A stretch of 64,000 nt of DNA, from contig CM049317.1 in assembly GCA_026874595.1 (NCBI GenBank), positions 67,982,118-68,046,117 of the forward strand, read 5' to 3'. Position 1 is the stretch's first letter. Every line of letters starts with the position of its first letter. Source of the DNA: Sipunculus nudus (lineage: Eukaryota > Annelida > Sipuncula > Golfingiida > Sipunculidae). The position numbers and the translations under genes were made by a program. Shown here in pieces: positions 35,360 to 46,964 of this stretch. Under the pieces are notes generated by a model that saw nothing but the letters and a program-made list of their open reading frames with translations, searched no databases and had not been told where the DNA came from.

Positions 35360-36611
35360 TAATACTCGCACTATATATATTCTCTTAGGCATCACTTATA
35401 ACCTTGTTTGTAGGATGCACACCACTTATTAAATAAAAATTTAGTAAAATTCTTACAAGATCACAATTTATTGATTCAGGTACAATGAATATTACACTCA
35501 GTGTACCATGTGCACTCAACTTATGATCTCATATGCATGTGTTATTATCCCATGCTTATCTTCTGTAAATTCATTTAAAAAGCACGTAAATTTATTGGTC
35601 TGGAAGTTAGGTGTTTGTTTAGAAGCATCTTATTTTCTACATTCACTGAGGGTGGTCACAGTCACTGTTCAGCTCACAAATTTCCAAATTAAGTGACTTT
35701 AACTGTATGTCTTCAATAAAAGGCAGGAGGAATACTATGACTTAAAATGAGAAAAATAGTTATTTTTGAACTTGGGGAAAATTTAGAAATGATCTATTGA
35801 GTTATGCAACATGTTAAGCTTTTATAATGTAAATAAAAGAGATGTAACATTAATTAAAATATTCCTTTTAAAATCAAACTAAACATGATATTCAATTCAG
35901 TAAAATCCAAAAATTAAATAATTATTAAAGCAAAATTCTATAGATCTAGTGGTAGTAATTTTTTTATTCTGTGTTTTTCAGTGATCACTAGTTACATGTA
36001 CATTTCAAACTATATGAAGCAATCAATAGGCCTTTTTTAAATTTAATAATAGTTTTGATGATTAGTGCCTTTTAAACCGCACCCAGTGCTGGCAAGGAGG
36101 TGCATTTTTCAAGGGCCTGGAGCGTGGAATTGATGCTTCAAAGCTGGTGACATGCCCTTTGATTGCATACACTTGCTCTTACAACGCAGAGAGAACCAGT
36201 TACGCCTCACTTAATGGAGGCTGCCAAAACTGCCAAGAAAGGTCAATGCCAAGGAGACAAAATTTAAGATGCGACCAGGAAGTGGTGGCTTAATTTTCAG
36301 TGGAAATTGATTATCAATATAACTTTTCTCTTGTTACCAAACTGAAAGGACTCGAGTCCTTATAAAATATATATAGTTTTTATACATCTATAAAAGTTCT
36401 TACACTGCAGCTTAAAGACGTGAGGTTACAGTGACCTAGTTTCAGTCATGATTAGGAAGCTGCGCTTATCTAACTGTATGAACAATTTAAAGTCTTTGAC
36501 TTCAAACAATCTTGATTTGTGCCCTGTGAATAGCAGACAGCAGGACAAACAGATAGACAAAATTTCATCACCATATATACTGGTAGCTAAGATAACTTGC
36601 AGCCAGGTTAG
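35360..36611. other. AT-rich non-coding DNA
   Basis: No gene. 35680-36050 is strongly A/T-rich. A denser unique segment at 36060-36290 is annotated separately. Confidence 0.6.
36060..36290. promoter_or_regulatory. Unique GC-balanced segment, candidate conserved non-coding element
   Basis: This segment is clearly more GC-rich than its surroundings, not repeated in the window and not open. It holds CCCTTTGATTGCA (TCF/LEF-like CTTTGAT) and AAAGGTCAATG (receptor half-site-like). Composition alone suggests constraint. No direct evidence of function. Confidence 0.25.
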
Positions 36612-36650
36612 TTTACAAGGGACCCATGGGTCACCACACTCAGCTGAACT
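36612..36650 (+). repeat. CAAGGGACC repeat terminus, copy 2
   Basis: CAAGGGACCCATGGGTCAC followed by CTCAGCTGAA. CpGs present in the other two copies (TCACGACGC, TCACGTCGC) read TCACCACAC here. Confidence 0.6.
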
Positions 36651-36963
36651 TTGTAAAATTTAAGCATATGCAGAATGTACTTTTTTATATTTTTTTACAT
36701 ATTAGAATTTGAAAAGCTAAAGGAAATGGCCTTGCTATTTTGTGATAATCAAATACTGAATATATGAATTCAAGACAAATACTACATGCATGTGCTCTTT
36801 TCAGACTACATCAAAATGCAGAAGCCTCTCCTGATAAATATTTGTAAAAGCTATATGTATTTGAACTATGTGAAAGTAATATATGTTTGAAATGCCCACT
36901 GTGGATATATGAAAATCTGTAAAATATAGAAAAAGAAGAAAAGTGGAGATAAGCTTTTGTATA

Positions 36964-37320
36964 ACTAGACATTTGTTGGCACGGCAGTTGCAATAGTATC
37001 CTCAGACATTTAATCCCTCCACCCTTCAAGAACAAACCCCCATCTTCAAAAGCATATAAACCGACACCTGGCAAGCCCACAGGATTTCTTTACATGTGAC
37101 TTTCAAAACCCGGCTCAAGGTCACTAGTCATGAAATAAACTATCCAATATATCAGCTGATTTGACCTTCAATGTCAACTTGAGAAACAATATTTTCCACA
37201 AAATATGGGAATATTTTAAGGTCAAGCCCACTCTAATAGGAGAGGTCATGATCCCAATTTGAATATACCTCATCCCATAGCCCATATCTATGTATATGCA
37301 TATTAGGAAAGACATTTTAA
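36964..37320 (-). mobile_element. CTAG-2 Helitron-like element, truncated copy C3
   Basis: CTAG at 36964-36967 preceded by A, then a decayed hairpin (TTGGCACGGCAGTTGCAA), GTATCCTCAGACA, the C-rich block and TCAAGGTCA at 37115-37123. It matches about the first 350 bp of C2 and then passes into a TAGCTCAG-family copy near 37335, so the far end is missing. Confidence 0.7.
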
Positions 37321-37334
37321 GACTAATAATGCTC

Positions 37335-37764
37335 AGTACAAACTTGAATAAAAGCTACTCATTTCAATCAATTCCTTTTAAATTTCAGTTTTAAAAGATT
37401 AAATCTTTATGAATTCATGCAGTGAAAATTAAATCAACAGTTCCTACAGGGAGAATATGTGCCGTGGCCAAAGTTGGACAAAGTTTAGGTACTGATTTTT
37501 TATTTATGCTAACTACCTAAAACATTTGCAAAATTCAGATCTAATTTTGGGTATAATATTGAATCTTGATTAAATAAAGTTATATCCCTGAAAAAAATTA
37601 TCTAGCTTCAGTAATAGTCATGTTAAGTTGGTAAATATATTTCCTGATTTTCTTACAAAGTTCATTTTGTTCGGGCCCATAACTTAAAAAAATAACGCAA
37701 TACTGACCTAATTTCTGGTATATACATAGGAAATGTAAAGAGGAATATGTGTCTTAAATATAAT
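37335..37764 (+). mobile_element. TAGCTCAG-hairpin family, truncated copy A3
   Basis: Matches the first half of A2/A4: TGTGCCGTGGCCAAAGTTGG, AATTTTGGGTATA, ATTACTG/TATCCCTG-AAAAAA, GGGCCCATAAC, and TAATTTCTGG-ATACATAGGAA. It ends before the GACG tract and hairpin. A CAAGGGACC block starts directly after it. Confidence 0.75.
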
Positions 37765-37766
37765 CA

Positions 37767-37800
37767 ACAAGGGACCTATGGGTCACGTCGCTAAGCTGAA
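37767..37800 (+). repeat. CAAGGGACC repeat terminus, copy 3
   Basis: CAAGGGACCTATGGGTCACG then TCGCTAAGCTGAA. Lies immediately after truncated copy A3. Confidence 0.6.
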
Positions 37801-38739
37801 TTTTGGAAAATATTAGGAACTGCAAAATATTTTTGTTTCTTATGGTTTTTCCATGTATATTACCATTTAAAAAGCTAAGAGAAAATGGCCCAGCTTAAAT
37901 GAAACTCTGTAAATTATAGAATAATGGACATGAGCTAAAGCATATGGACTGTGTAATAAATGAAACCTTTGGCCTGAAACCATTTAGTGATGCACCAAGG
38001 GAAAAAATGGGCTTACCTTAAGTGTCATATAAAAGTTCCATTTCATAAACAAATAATGTGTGAAGGTAATTCATTTTTCAAAAGTTAAATATATGGCCAT
38101 ATGAGTTAAAAATTAATCCCACAAATTTTGACCAATATTTCTAATTTTAAAAACTAGATAACTAGGCCCCACCAACTTTAAGATATATGAACGAAATGCT
38201 ACAAAGTATTTATATCTTCTTAAATCTTGTCAGTTAGCACTTTCATTAGGTCCTAATATTTTACCATATATGAATATTAGGATTAAATTCCTGAACATTT
38301 TTTTCTTTAAAAAAAAATCAAAAATTGTCCAAGGCTCAACAAAAAGAATTTTTTAACATTAAAATTATCAGCTTTGTCTTGTATATTAGTCCTGTGTATC
38401 GAAGCGGTGGGTTCAGTGAGGGGTCTCTGATGTTACTGTTCATCGCTGAAATTATAAGATTCATCTTGTTTAGAGTACAGGTCTGTCAACAGAATGGGGT
38501 GGGGGGGGGGAGAGAGAAAGGCTCCCTGTGGTATTTATGCTGGCAGCCTGATCAAGCTCAACAAGAGAGAGGGCTTGCCGGGAGTGATGGGATTACATAA
38601 CAGCCTGGAGTTGCATTGAATGACCTAGAGTGACCTCAGTGGACTGCTTGACAATGTAAGGGAATACAACAAGAGCCTCCAAACAAATTCAATAATTAGC
38701 CTAATTTTGCAGCTTTTATTTTTCATATTTAAGATTTTA
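37801..38739. other. AT-rich non-coding DNA with a G tract
   Basis: No gene. 38492-38520 is a GGGGTGGGGGGGG-GAGAGAGA purine tract. 38390-38480 keeps a CpG and looks unique. Nothing else recognised. Confidence 0.6.
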
Positions 38740-39387
38740 ACAGATTAAATCCTTATGTGTACATGCTGTGAAAATAACATCGACAGTACTAACATGAAAA
38801 AATTGTGCCGTGGCCAAAGTTGGGCAAAATTTAAGGTACCAATTTTTTATTTTTGTTAATATTTTTAAAAATTTAAAAGATTTTGATCTAATTTTGGGTA
38901 TACAATTTAATTTTGATTAATTAAAGTTATATTACTGGAAAAAAAAGTCCATAGCTTTAACATGTTTTGTGTTAAGTGTTCAAATATCTTTCCTGATTTC
39001 TTACAAAATGCATTATGTTTGGGCCCATAACTTTTTTAAATTATAAAATACAGACCTAATTTCTGGCATGTACATAGGAAATATATAGAGGAACATTTAT
39101 GGTAAATATGAGGAAAAACAGATGAGTGGTTTTGATATTAGGCAGTCCTGAAGTGTGAAAATAGGTTTTTAATTAAAAAATTGAGGTTTTTCCTTAATTT
39201 CTCAAAGGAACGAAGTTGCAAAGACCCAGTTTTCAGCTTGGTAGGAGATCTTGTGGACATCTAACATTATGCCGAATTTTGGATTCCTAGGTCTTATGGT
39301 TTCAAAACGTGCCACATCTACGGACGGACAGACGGACGGACAATGGACCACGACTATAGCTCAGATGACTTATAGTCAGCTGAGCTA
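38740..39387 (+). mobile_element. TAGCTCAG-hairpin family, near-complete copy A4
   Basis: Close match to A2 (7266-7956) over nearly its whole length. It ends in a short GACG tract and a hairpin at 39357-39387 with arms TAGCTCAG/CTGAGCTA plus inner TGACT/AGTCA. Non-coding. Confidence 0.88.
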
Positions 39388-39653
39388 AAAACAGATAAGT
39401 GGTTTTGATATTAGGCGGTAACAATAGGTTTTAATTGAAAATTGAAGTTTTTCCTTAATATCTCGAGGGAACGAAATCCTAGTGACCCAATTTTCTGTAT
39501 GGTAGGAGATTTAGGGAACATGGCGAATTTTGGATTCATAGGTCCAACAGTTTCAAAATGTGCCCTGTAAACGGATGGCTGGACAGCAGGATGGACAGAG
39601 GATGGACAAAGGACCATGACTATGGCTCAGATGACTTAAAGTCAGCTGAGCTT
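39388..39653 (+). mobile_element. TAGCTCAG-hairpin family, 5'-truncated tandem copy A5
   Basis: Begins directly after the A4 hairpin with ACAGATAAGTGGTTTTGATATTAGGC, an internal family block, and runs to its own hairpin at 39623-39653 (arms TGGCTCAG/CTGAGCTT). The A4-A5 tandem resembles the A1-A2 pair at 6.6-7.96 kb. Confidence 0.82.
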
Positions 39654-39694
39654 AAAACATGCAATCTGATGTGGTTAGTTGCTTATTTGCTGAC

Positions 39695-39760
39695 ATTTAA
39701 AGGTCACTAGTTGCATAACTCTGGTTCATCTGATTGCCACCAGATTTCTTTGCAACTAAT
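39695..39760 (+). repeat. Fragment of repeat family D
   Basis: CACTAGTTGCATAACTCTGG-TTCATCTGATTGCCACCAGAT corresponds to 57557-57620 (CACTAGTTG..., CTCTGGTTCATCTGACTTGC, GCCAGATG). Short remnant. Confidence 0.6.
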
Positions 39761-40638
39761 GTGGAGTGCTCATCAGGTTTCATGGGAAGGCTGTGCCCCA
39801 CAGCCATGACAAATCACCAAAATGAATGTATATAATGGGTGTATTTTCTGTGTTATTACCCAGCAGTGGGATGACTTCACAACCAGGACCAACAGGTGTG
39901 GTAGCTACCAGGAACTGAATGGCACAAGTGTATATATGTATCAATGTATTCAGAAATGAATAGCTGATATCCTATTTGTACAAAACCAAAATGAAATTCT
40001 CCAGATATACATACAGAATAGATTATAGTTATGTCAGAGTTATCAACTGGAGGCAGTTCCTGCTAATAAAAGAATTGATGGAAAAAAAAAACTGCTATCT
40101 GCTGCCCCAAACCTCTTGCATTATAAATGTATATAAACAGAAAAATAATGTAGAATTCATTATAAATGTCAATGTTGTGAAAAAAATACAAATTTTTAAT
40201 TTTTCAAGGAGATTAGGACTTATGTACTTCATGAATGTTAAATTAGATTCAATAACACCATCATCCCTCAAATGACATGACTCAAATAACATAACAAATT
40301 ACACCACCTGGTTCAAATAACAAAACAAATCAAACATAGTGACACAGGTTGCTGACAAAACTAACACAAGTTGTAAGAACCAGACAAGTTCCACACACAG
40401 ACTAAGATTAGAAAATCTGCTCAAATAACGCGCCCCTCTGGCTAACAATACATAATTTCACACCTGAACAGGCAGGGTTTATGGTACATTCATGTTATAA
40501 GTCGCAATGAAAACCTCCAAACTTCCCCCTTCTAAAGGCGCACACATACCCCATTAAATACAGAAAATGTCTCTACTGTACATCTTTATTGCTCATCAGA
40601 TCGTCTTTTCATCAGAGTCCCCACAAAGGAAGACCTGT

Positions 40639-40640
<2 letters not shown>
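39761..40640. other. Non-coding DNA
   Basis: The open frame at 39976-40275 has no recognisable domain. 40300-40620 is an AC-rich stretch of more balanced composition. No gene supported. Confidence 0.55.

Positions 40641-40681
<41 letters not shown>
40641..40681. repeat. (AT)n microsatellite
   Basis: About 20 uninterrupted AT units. Confidence 0.95.
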
Positions 40682-40682
<1 letters not shown>

Positions 40683-40739
40683 TCCATCTTTACTCTAAAC
40701 CACGCAAGCTCTTGGAAGACATGATTTGAGCCTAAAAAA

Positions 40740-41260
40740 ACTGAGCCATCAACAGTTTCACAATAATGTAGGGTAAAGCATACATGTGATATTCTCCGGA
40801 GAATTTCTGTCTATTTGCTTGCGGCCCTGATGTAACGTGGGCACCTGCTGAAAAGGAAGCCTCATGCTTTGTGAAGCCCTTTACTTTCTCATCTTTATGG
40901 TATAGTTGCCATGATTGAGTTATATACCGCACCTGAAATGTCACCATCGACAGGGCCATGCAAATTACTCAATGGAACCGTGAGATGTTCTAATTAATCA
41001 TGGGTCTTTTATTTTCTACGCTCTGTGCATATTGTCCAAAAACAGGTGTGAACTAATGATATATGGCTCTGATCATAAACTCGGCTGGTTAGTCTATATT
41101 CACAGTGATACACTACACACACATGTACCTGTGGAATTGAGCAAAAAAACGCGGAGAGTGTCTTTTTTATACTCTCATGGCATATGTCACCTATCCCCGA
41201 AGCTTTTCTTATTAATAAAGCTACCTGCGATGATATACGGGAAAGCTTCCACATAATCAT
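40740..41260. promoter_or_regulatory. Unique CpG-retaining segment with homeodomain/POU-like sites
   Basis: Contains a perfect POU octamer ATGCAAAT at 40958-40965, TAATTAATCA at 40991-41000 and TTTATGG at 40894-40900 (posterior-Hox/Cdx-like). It retains CpGs (GCGGCC, AACGTGG, ACCGCACC, ATCGAC, AACCGTG, AACGCGG) in a CpG-poor neighbourhood. It is not repeated in the window. Two opposed open frames (41009-41260 minus, 41032-41256 plus) lack recognisable domains. A developmental enhancer is the most natural reading, but it rests on motifs only. Confidence 0.35.
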
Positions 41261-41280
41261 TATACCCAGTGTGCTGATTC

Positions 41281-44200
41281 ATGACAGTGGCAAAAAGAAA
41301 AGATTTTTTATTAATTTAAAGTTGCATATGGTGACAACAATAATGATTTTTGATACTCTCTGAACATGTTTTATTACTTTTTTTTGTTACAAGAGTCTGA
41401 TGATCAATAAATTATTTGAGAACCCTGATAACTATATTAAATGGCCAGTATATTAAGGTAGGTCCGTTGTAGATACTTCAATTTGATTACATCTTTGAAG
41501 CTAAGACTTGTTAAAGGTTGATCTGGAATTGTTCATGGTGTCTGGGTTGTGGCCAGACTCTGTAAAATCAATCAATGAAAATTAATTAAAAAGTACAAAT
41601 AATTTAATATAGGAATTAAATAATGTAGGCTAGGCACCTATATACTCACTATTTTCTCACCCTTATTCAATTTCAGATTTAATAATTTCTGATATTTCAC
41701 AAATAACTTGTATCTCATGCACATCTTGCCTTAGAGCTACAAACTGTCAAAAGACATACACACACACATTAAACTGAAAACATCATACTCGCCACAGTCT
41801 TAATATCAGAATGTCCAAATAATGCCAAAAACAACTGGATATATATGACGGTAATATATTTTCCTAATGAATTCATCGTTAGTTTGTTAGCAGTACTTAG
41901 TGCTTATTTTACTGATTACAAATTTTACTATCAAACTGGGAAAAATTTCTTGAAGGTTAGGTAAACGTAATAGCACATCGATTTGTTATGTGTAGTGTAG
42001 ATTTCATCCAAAACAGAGACTGGGCTCTGAAGTGATTGGCTGGTGCAAGTGTGACATTACAGGCAAAATTTATGAATGACTTAAATTTAGCAATACATTG
42101 TTTTTATTCTTTCATGAAAATTTGGGGCTGACAGAGTCAGAAATACTAAGCTCTTGATGAGATCTAGAATTTTTAGTCACAGGGGACTTCCCTGTGTGTG
42201 ACGTCACTGCCGAGTTGACAGTGCTCATAGATGTGGCAATAGTTCTTGAACAAATCACACAACGTCATGTTTTTAGTGGAAAAATAGATAGAAAAAAAAA
42301 ACATTTTTCCTCAAGGAATTGGGTACATTTTATGAAAAATCTATGTTAATATTTTTTTTTTATAGGCAATAATGTTAAATGATAATATAATGAGATTTGG
42401 AATACGTTTGCTTGACCTGAATTTGAATCCAGATCTGCTCAAATATTTTATCAACTGTTATTTGATGATAGAACTAATTTTAAATCAGTCATTAATGACA
42501 AATATTGCAATTCATATTATACTCTATTGAAAATGTACCTATGAAGCAACCTACTTGTACCTCAGAAACAAAAACCTTGAACATACTGATGACAGGTCAC
42601 ACTTCATGTTTCCTAATTTGAACACAAGAGGGCAGTATAAGCAATTACACAAAACAGGTTGTTCCACCAGCTTGACATAAAACTTTGTGTGTGTATGTTG
42701 CTGATTAGTTCATGCATGTCTACTTAACACTTACTTTTAGCAATTTGACATTTAGCTTGATATTTTTATGTAATAATTTATATTTTTACATAAACTATGT
42801 GGTATAACTACATGTTTCATTCAGTTACTTAAATGTGAGAACAAACAAAACTGAGGGCAAAAATTCATGTAATACAGTATAAATTAAAAATCAATGGCTT
42901 TGACATTGTATTTACAAGTGAAACTAGAACACAAGTCTTTATTTTTAATATTAATTTTACATACTGATATCGAAATTGTATTTTTGTATTATATTATGTT
43001 AATTAGTATTTGAACCTGAAGCATTATCACAAAAAAAAAAGAAAACTATAAAGTAAAATGCACAAAACATACTGTAAGACAAAGTAAAAGGCAAAGAGCG
43101 TAAAAAACTAACTTTTTAAGCAAAGTTGGACATATACAGCTTAATAATTTGGAATAAAAATTTCTTGACATGATCAATTTTGAATTTTCATTATGCAGTA
43201 ATAAAAGGCTTATAAATTTAAAACTTCCACTGGTAGAGCACTAAATACCATATCTGATTAAACTAATAGCCATTTCTGTTTTGTCCATTTCATAATCCTC
43301 AGTCTATAAAATTCTTAACTGGAATATAAGTTTCTTTATAAATTATCCTGTTCATGAAGGCACAGTTCTGAAATAAATTTTTGGAAAGGTACACCTTCAA
43401 ACACACTCACCTAGCATCAGAAGAAAATAAGATAAAACCCAACAAATGTACACTGTAGTAGTGATACGAGTACTCCAAAGTAAAGTCCTACCAATACTGA
43501 ATATAAAGTCAGGCAGAGAGCTTGAGGATTTTGATCTGTTTATATGTTCTGGACGTCAGGACTAATGATTTTGTCAAGTTCAGCTCTCCCGGGATTCATT
43601 GACTGTGTAACTGATCCAGCGATCATTAAAAGATCAGGAAGCCTCCAGTGATAAATGATATACATGGACTGTAACAGATCCTGGGACAGTCCTGCTCTTA
43701 TCACCAAACACCAGGTACAGGGCTGTACCAGTTAGGAGAAGAAGCCTTCAGGGGCTGGCTTGGGACAGAAGGCACCCTTGTCATTGCTTTGTCACGAGCT
43801 GATGGTCAAATTAAGTGAGCAGACTGTTTACATCTCAGTCTTCTCTTTGCAGCATCATATGACAGAACAGAACGTGGACATTGTGGTCTGAGCTCCCATT
43901 GCTTTCATGAGTGTTGTTTCAGTACCTTTCCCCCCCCCTCATTTTCTTTTATAATAGAGCACATAATGGATAAATTTTGTGATTATTCTGTCAATCAGTT
44001 TTTAAGCCATGATCATATTAATAACCTTCTTGAATTGTCATCAAATGTTGGGCCTTTTTTTAATTTCTAATTAAATATATATTATGGATAATATAGTACC
44101 TAAGTAAAGGCACCATTATTTTTGTAAAATGAACATATATTCATAAATATGTGGTGGGAATGGAGAAACTTTTTATATTCCTGAAGAGGGTTTCCTAATT

Positions 44201-45816
44201 TTGGGGGTGACGAGGGGTTTGGGAGGTGGGTGAGGAGTAGTTTATTCTGGTGGTAGTCCTATGGATTCCCCCCTCAGAATTCCGCAGTAATAAAGAAATG
44301 CCCATATTACAGAGGTAGAGTATCCCCAAGTCTACAGTGTCAACAGGACTGCATCATGTGTCTTTAATAAGTACCATGGGTGGATCAAGATTGGGGGGGG
44401 GGGGGTAAGGATAGTAAGTCCCCACATACTGAGTGTATAATTCCTTATTTATTTATTTCCCGCCCCCTAAGTTGTTTTAATGACTAAGCATGTCTTCCTG
44501 GGTTGAGGACTTTTATAGGTAATCAGTATTCATCCCTCCATAAACATGGCAGATCGACCTCTCCCAAAATACTGAATCAATAAGGAGAGGTATCCTGATG
44601 TACCTGCAAATAACAACATTTTTTATGAAACTTTTTCAGAATTATCCCATATCTAGTCTGACATTCAATATTATTTTGCTTTTTGTACAAATCTGAAATT
44701 ATGTATCCTGCAGTCCATGCACCAAACTAACTTACCAATAGTAAAATAAACACTTCTAGACAGCACCAAGAAAATGCCTTATAAAACATATAATTACTCA
44801 GGCCATGTTCATATTATTCCTATATTTGTGCAGTTTGATTTACATATAGTAAATCTATTTTCCTATATATGGGTCAAAAATAACTTTAAATCACATCACA
44901 AGTAGGCTGAATCCTAAGAATCACTCTCCACTCCTATGCTGGACCCCAAATCATTCGAGTCCATGTATCCTGCTACCTTGGTCCATGATCCATATCCCAA
45001 CGAACTATCTTTGAAATTGAATGAGTACTTTTTGAGATACCATGTTGTGACACAGACATACAGAAAATTCCCTTCTCTGCATCACAGCCAGCTACTGTTC
45101 CATTACACCAATCAGTTTTAATCCAACCCTCTAGTCATCTCTACATAACCTCAGCCATTCCCATCAGAGTGAACTTTTATCAATGCTGTCAATAATCAAT
45201 AATTCTGTATGTCACAGGAATGGGCAAACCTAAGCCTTCAGGCTTGCGCTCAATCCATTTGATAATCTGTATTCACTTCATGATCACTGTGTATTTTGTA
45301 CTATCTTGTATCAATAAAATCTTTCAACCAAATATCAGATAGACAGAAGAGAATACACAGCCTCTTACTGATGAAGGTAATGAACTAAAATCCCTCACCT
45401 GTCATGACTCAATATGTGAACAAGCAATCCTGTGACAAAATAAACTTTTTTCCCCCCGACATATTTTTTCCTCTACAAGCACCGAATGTATATACAACCT
45501 GAGATACTTTTCACGTCAAAACAGGAGGCATGTTGTTACATATGGGAAGAATTTGTTACCGGCTCAGTGGATCCCCTTTGGTGTCTTTATGGTAAAGCCT
45601 AAGCCACATTGGCTGCACTCACATGAAAGTGTTGAAGTGATCATGGCATCTATTGTAGGGCAATAAACGAATGCTTGTTATTTGGTTATCTGTTAATACT
45701 TGCATCCTGCCAAACCAGATTAAAGGTGTATAAATACTAGACCTGGATAAATCACTAAAACACATAGATTTTACTCTTTGTCCTCTTATTACAAGCCATG
45801 TAATTTAATCTTGTTT
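41281..45816. other. Non-coding DNA, no gene seen
   Basis: Predominantly AT-rich unique sequence. Contains the kappaB/CRE motif pair (42180-42206) and a denser unique segment at 43500-43920, with CpGs at GGACGTCAGG, CCCGGG, GCGATC, CACGAGC and AACGTGG. A G tract lies at 44392-44405. The frame at 44936-45121 has no domain. 45460-45670 is another CpG-retaining segment (TTCACGTC, ACCGGC, AAACGAA). Confidence 0.55.
42180..42206. promoter_or_regulatory. kappaB-like site beside a perfect CRE
   Basis: GGGGACTTCC at 42182-42191 fits the NF-kappaB consensus GGGRNNYYCC. It sits inside a near-palindrome (CACAGGGGACTTCCCTGTG). TGACGTCA at 42199-42206 is the full cAMP-response-element palindrome. The two are 7 bp apart in sequence not repeated elsewhere. 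Occupancy cannot be judged from sequence. Confidence 0.35.
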
Positions 45817-45945
45817 TAGCTCAGCTGACTGAAAGTCAAATGAGCTATACCTATGGGTCATTGTGTGTTGTCTGTTAATCCTGACTGGTTGTCCAGTTGT
45901 CTGATCATCATTCTGATAACAGGGCACAAATCATAGCATTACATA
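45817..45945 (+). mobile_element. TAGCTCAG-hairpin element, truncated inverted-type end
   Basis: The hairpin 45817-45847 (TAGCTCAGCTGACTG...) is followed by TTGTCTGTTAATCC... and GGGCACAAATCATAGC. This parallels 62732-62845, where the same order reads GTCCGTTAAC and AGGCACAAATCGTAACC. The match ends about 25 bp before the 21-bp minisatellite. CpGs of the other copy appear here as TG/CA. Confidence 0.7.
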
Positions 45946-45971
45946 AAAAAAAATATCTAATTTAAAATACT

Positions 45972-46775
45972 GTCCAGGCCACATAAGTCTGAGTCCAGGC
46001 CACACAAGTCTGAGTCCAGGCCACACAAGTCTGAGTCCAGGCCACACAAGTCTGAGTCCAGGCCAAACAAGTCTGAGTTCAGGCCACACAAGTCTGAGTC
46101 CCGGCAATACAAATCTGAGTCTAGGCCACACAAATTGGAGTCAAGGGACACACAAGTCCAAGTCCAGGACACGCGAGTCTGAGTCCAGGCCACACAAGTC
46201 TGGCTCCAGGCAAAACAAGTCTAAGTCCAGGCAACACAAATTGGAGTCCAGGCCACACAAGTCCAAATCTATGTGCCACACAAGTCCAAGTCTAGGCCAC
46301 ACAAGTCCAAGTCCAGGCCACACAAGTCTAAGTCCTGTCCCAACAAGTCCGAGTCCAGGCCACATAAGTCTGAGTCCAGGCCACACGAATCTGAGTCCAG
46401 GCCACACAAGTCCAAGTCCAGGCCACACAAGTCTCAGTCTTGGCCACACAAGTCTCAGTCCAGGCCACACAAGTCTCAGTCCAGGCCACACAAATCTGAG
46501 TCCAGGCTACACAAGTCCAAATCCAAGTGCCACACAAGTCTGAGTCCAGGCCACACAAATCTGAGTCCAGACTACACAAGTTTGAGTCAAGGCCACACAA
46601 GTCCATATCCAAGTGCCACACAAGTCCAAATCCAAGTGCCACACAAGTCTGAGTCCAGGCCACACAAGTCTGAGTCAAGGCCACACAAATCTGAGTCCAG
46701 ACCACACAAGTCTCAGTCCAGGCCACACAAATCAGTCCAGGCCACACAAGTCTTAGTCCAAGTGCAACAGACCTT
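45972..46775 (+). repeat. 21-bp minisatellite, about 38 units
   Basis: Unit CCACACAAGTCTGAGTCCAGG with variants (CAAGTCCAAGTCCAGG, CAAATCTGAGTCCAGG, and a longer CCAAGTGCCACACAAG spacer form recurring near 46270, 46525, 46610 and 46635). Because 21 is a multiple of three and stop codons are rare in the unit, open frames of up to 170 codons exist in several frames on both strands (heptads such as PHKSESR or WPGLRLV). No start context, exon signal or family supports a protein. Confidence 0.95.
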
Positions 46776-46910
46776 TGCAAAATAATGTTAATTTTTGGGG
46801 ATTAATTGACAAATTTAAAAAAATAACACTTCAACATCTAAATGAGTATTTCTGAGGCATGAAAGGCCTCAGATGAATTGCATGACAACTGTTGAGTGAT
46901 ACCACTATAA

Positions 46911-46964
<54 letters not shown>

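Noticed and set aside
45931-46785. Open frames of 66-170 codons with heptad repeats
   Set aside because: All lie in the 21-bp minisatellite, where several frames on both strands are open at once. The openness comes from the unit, not from selection.
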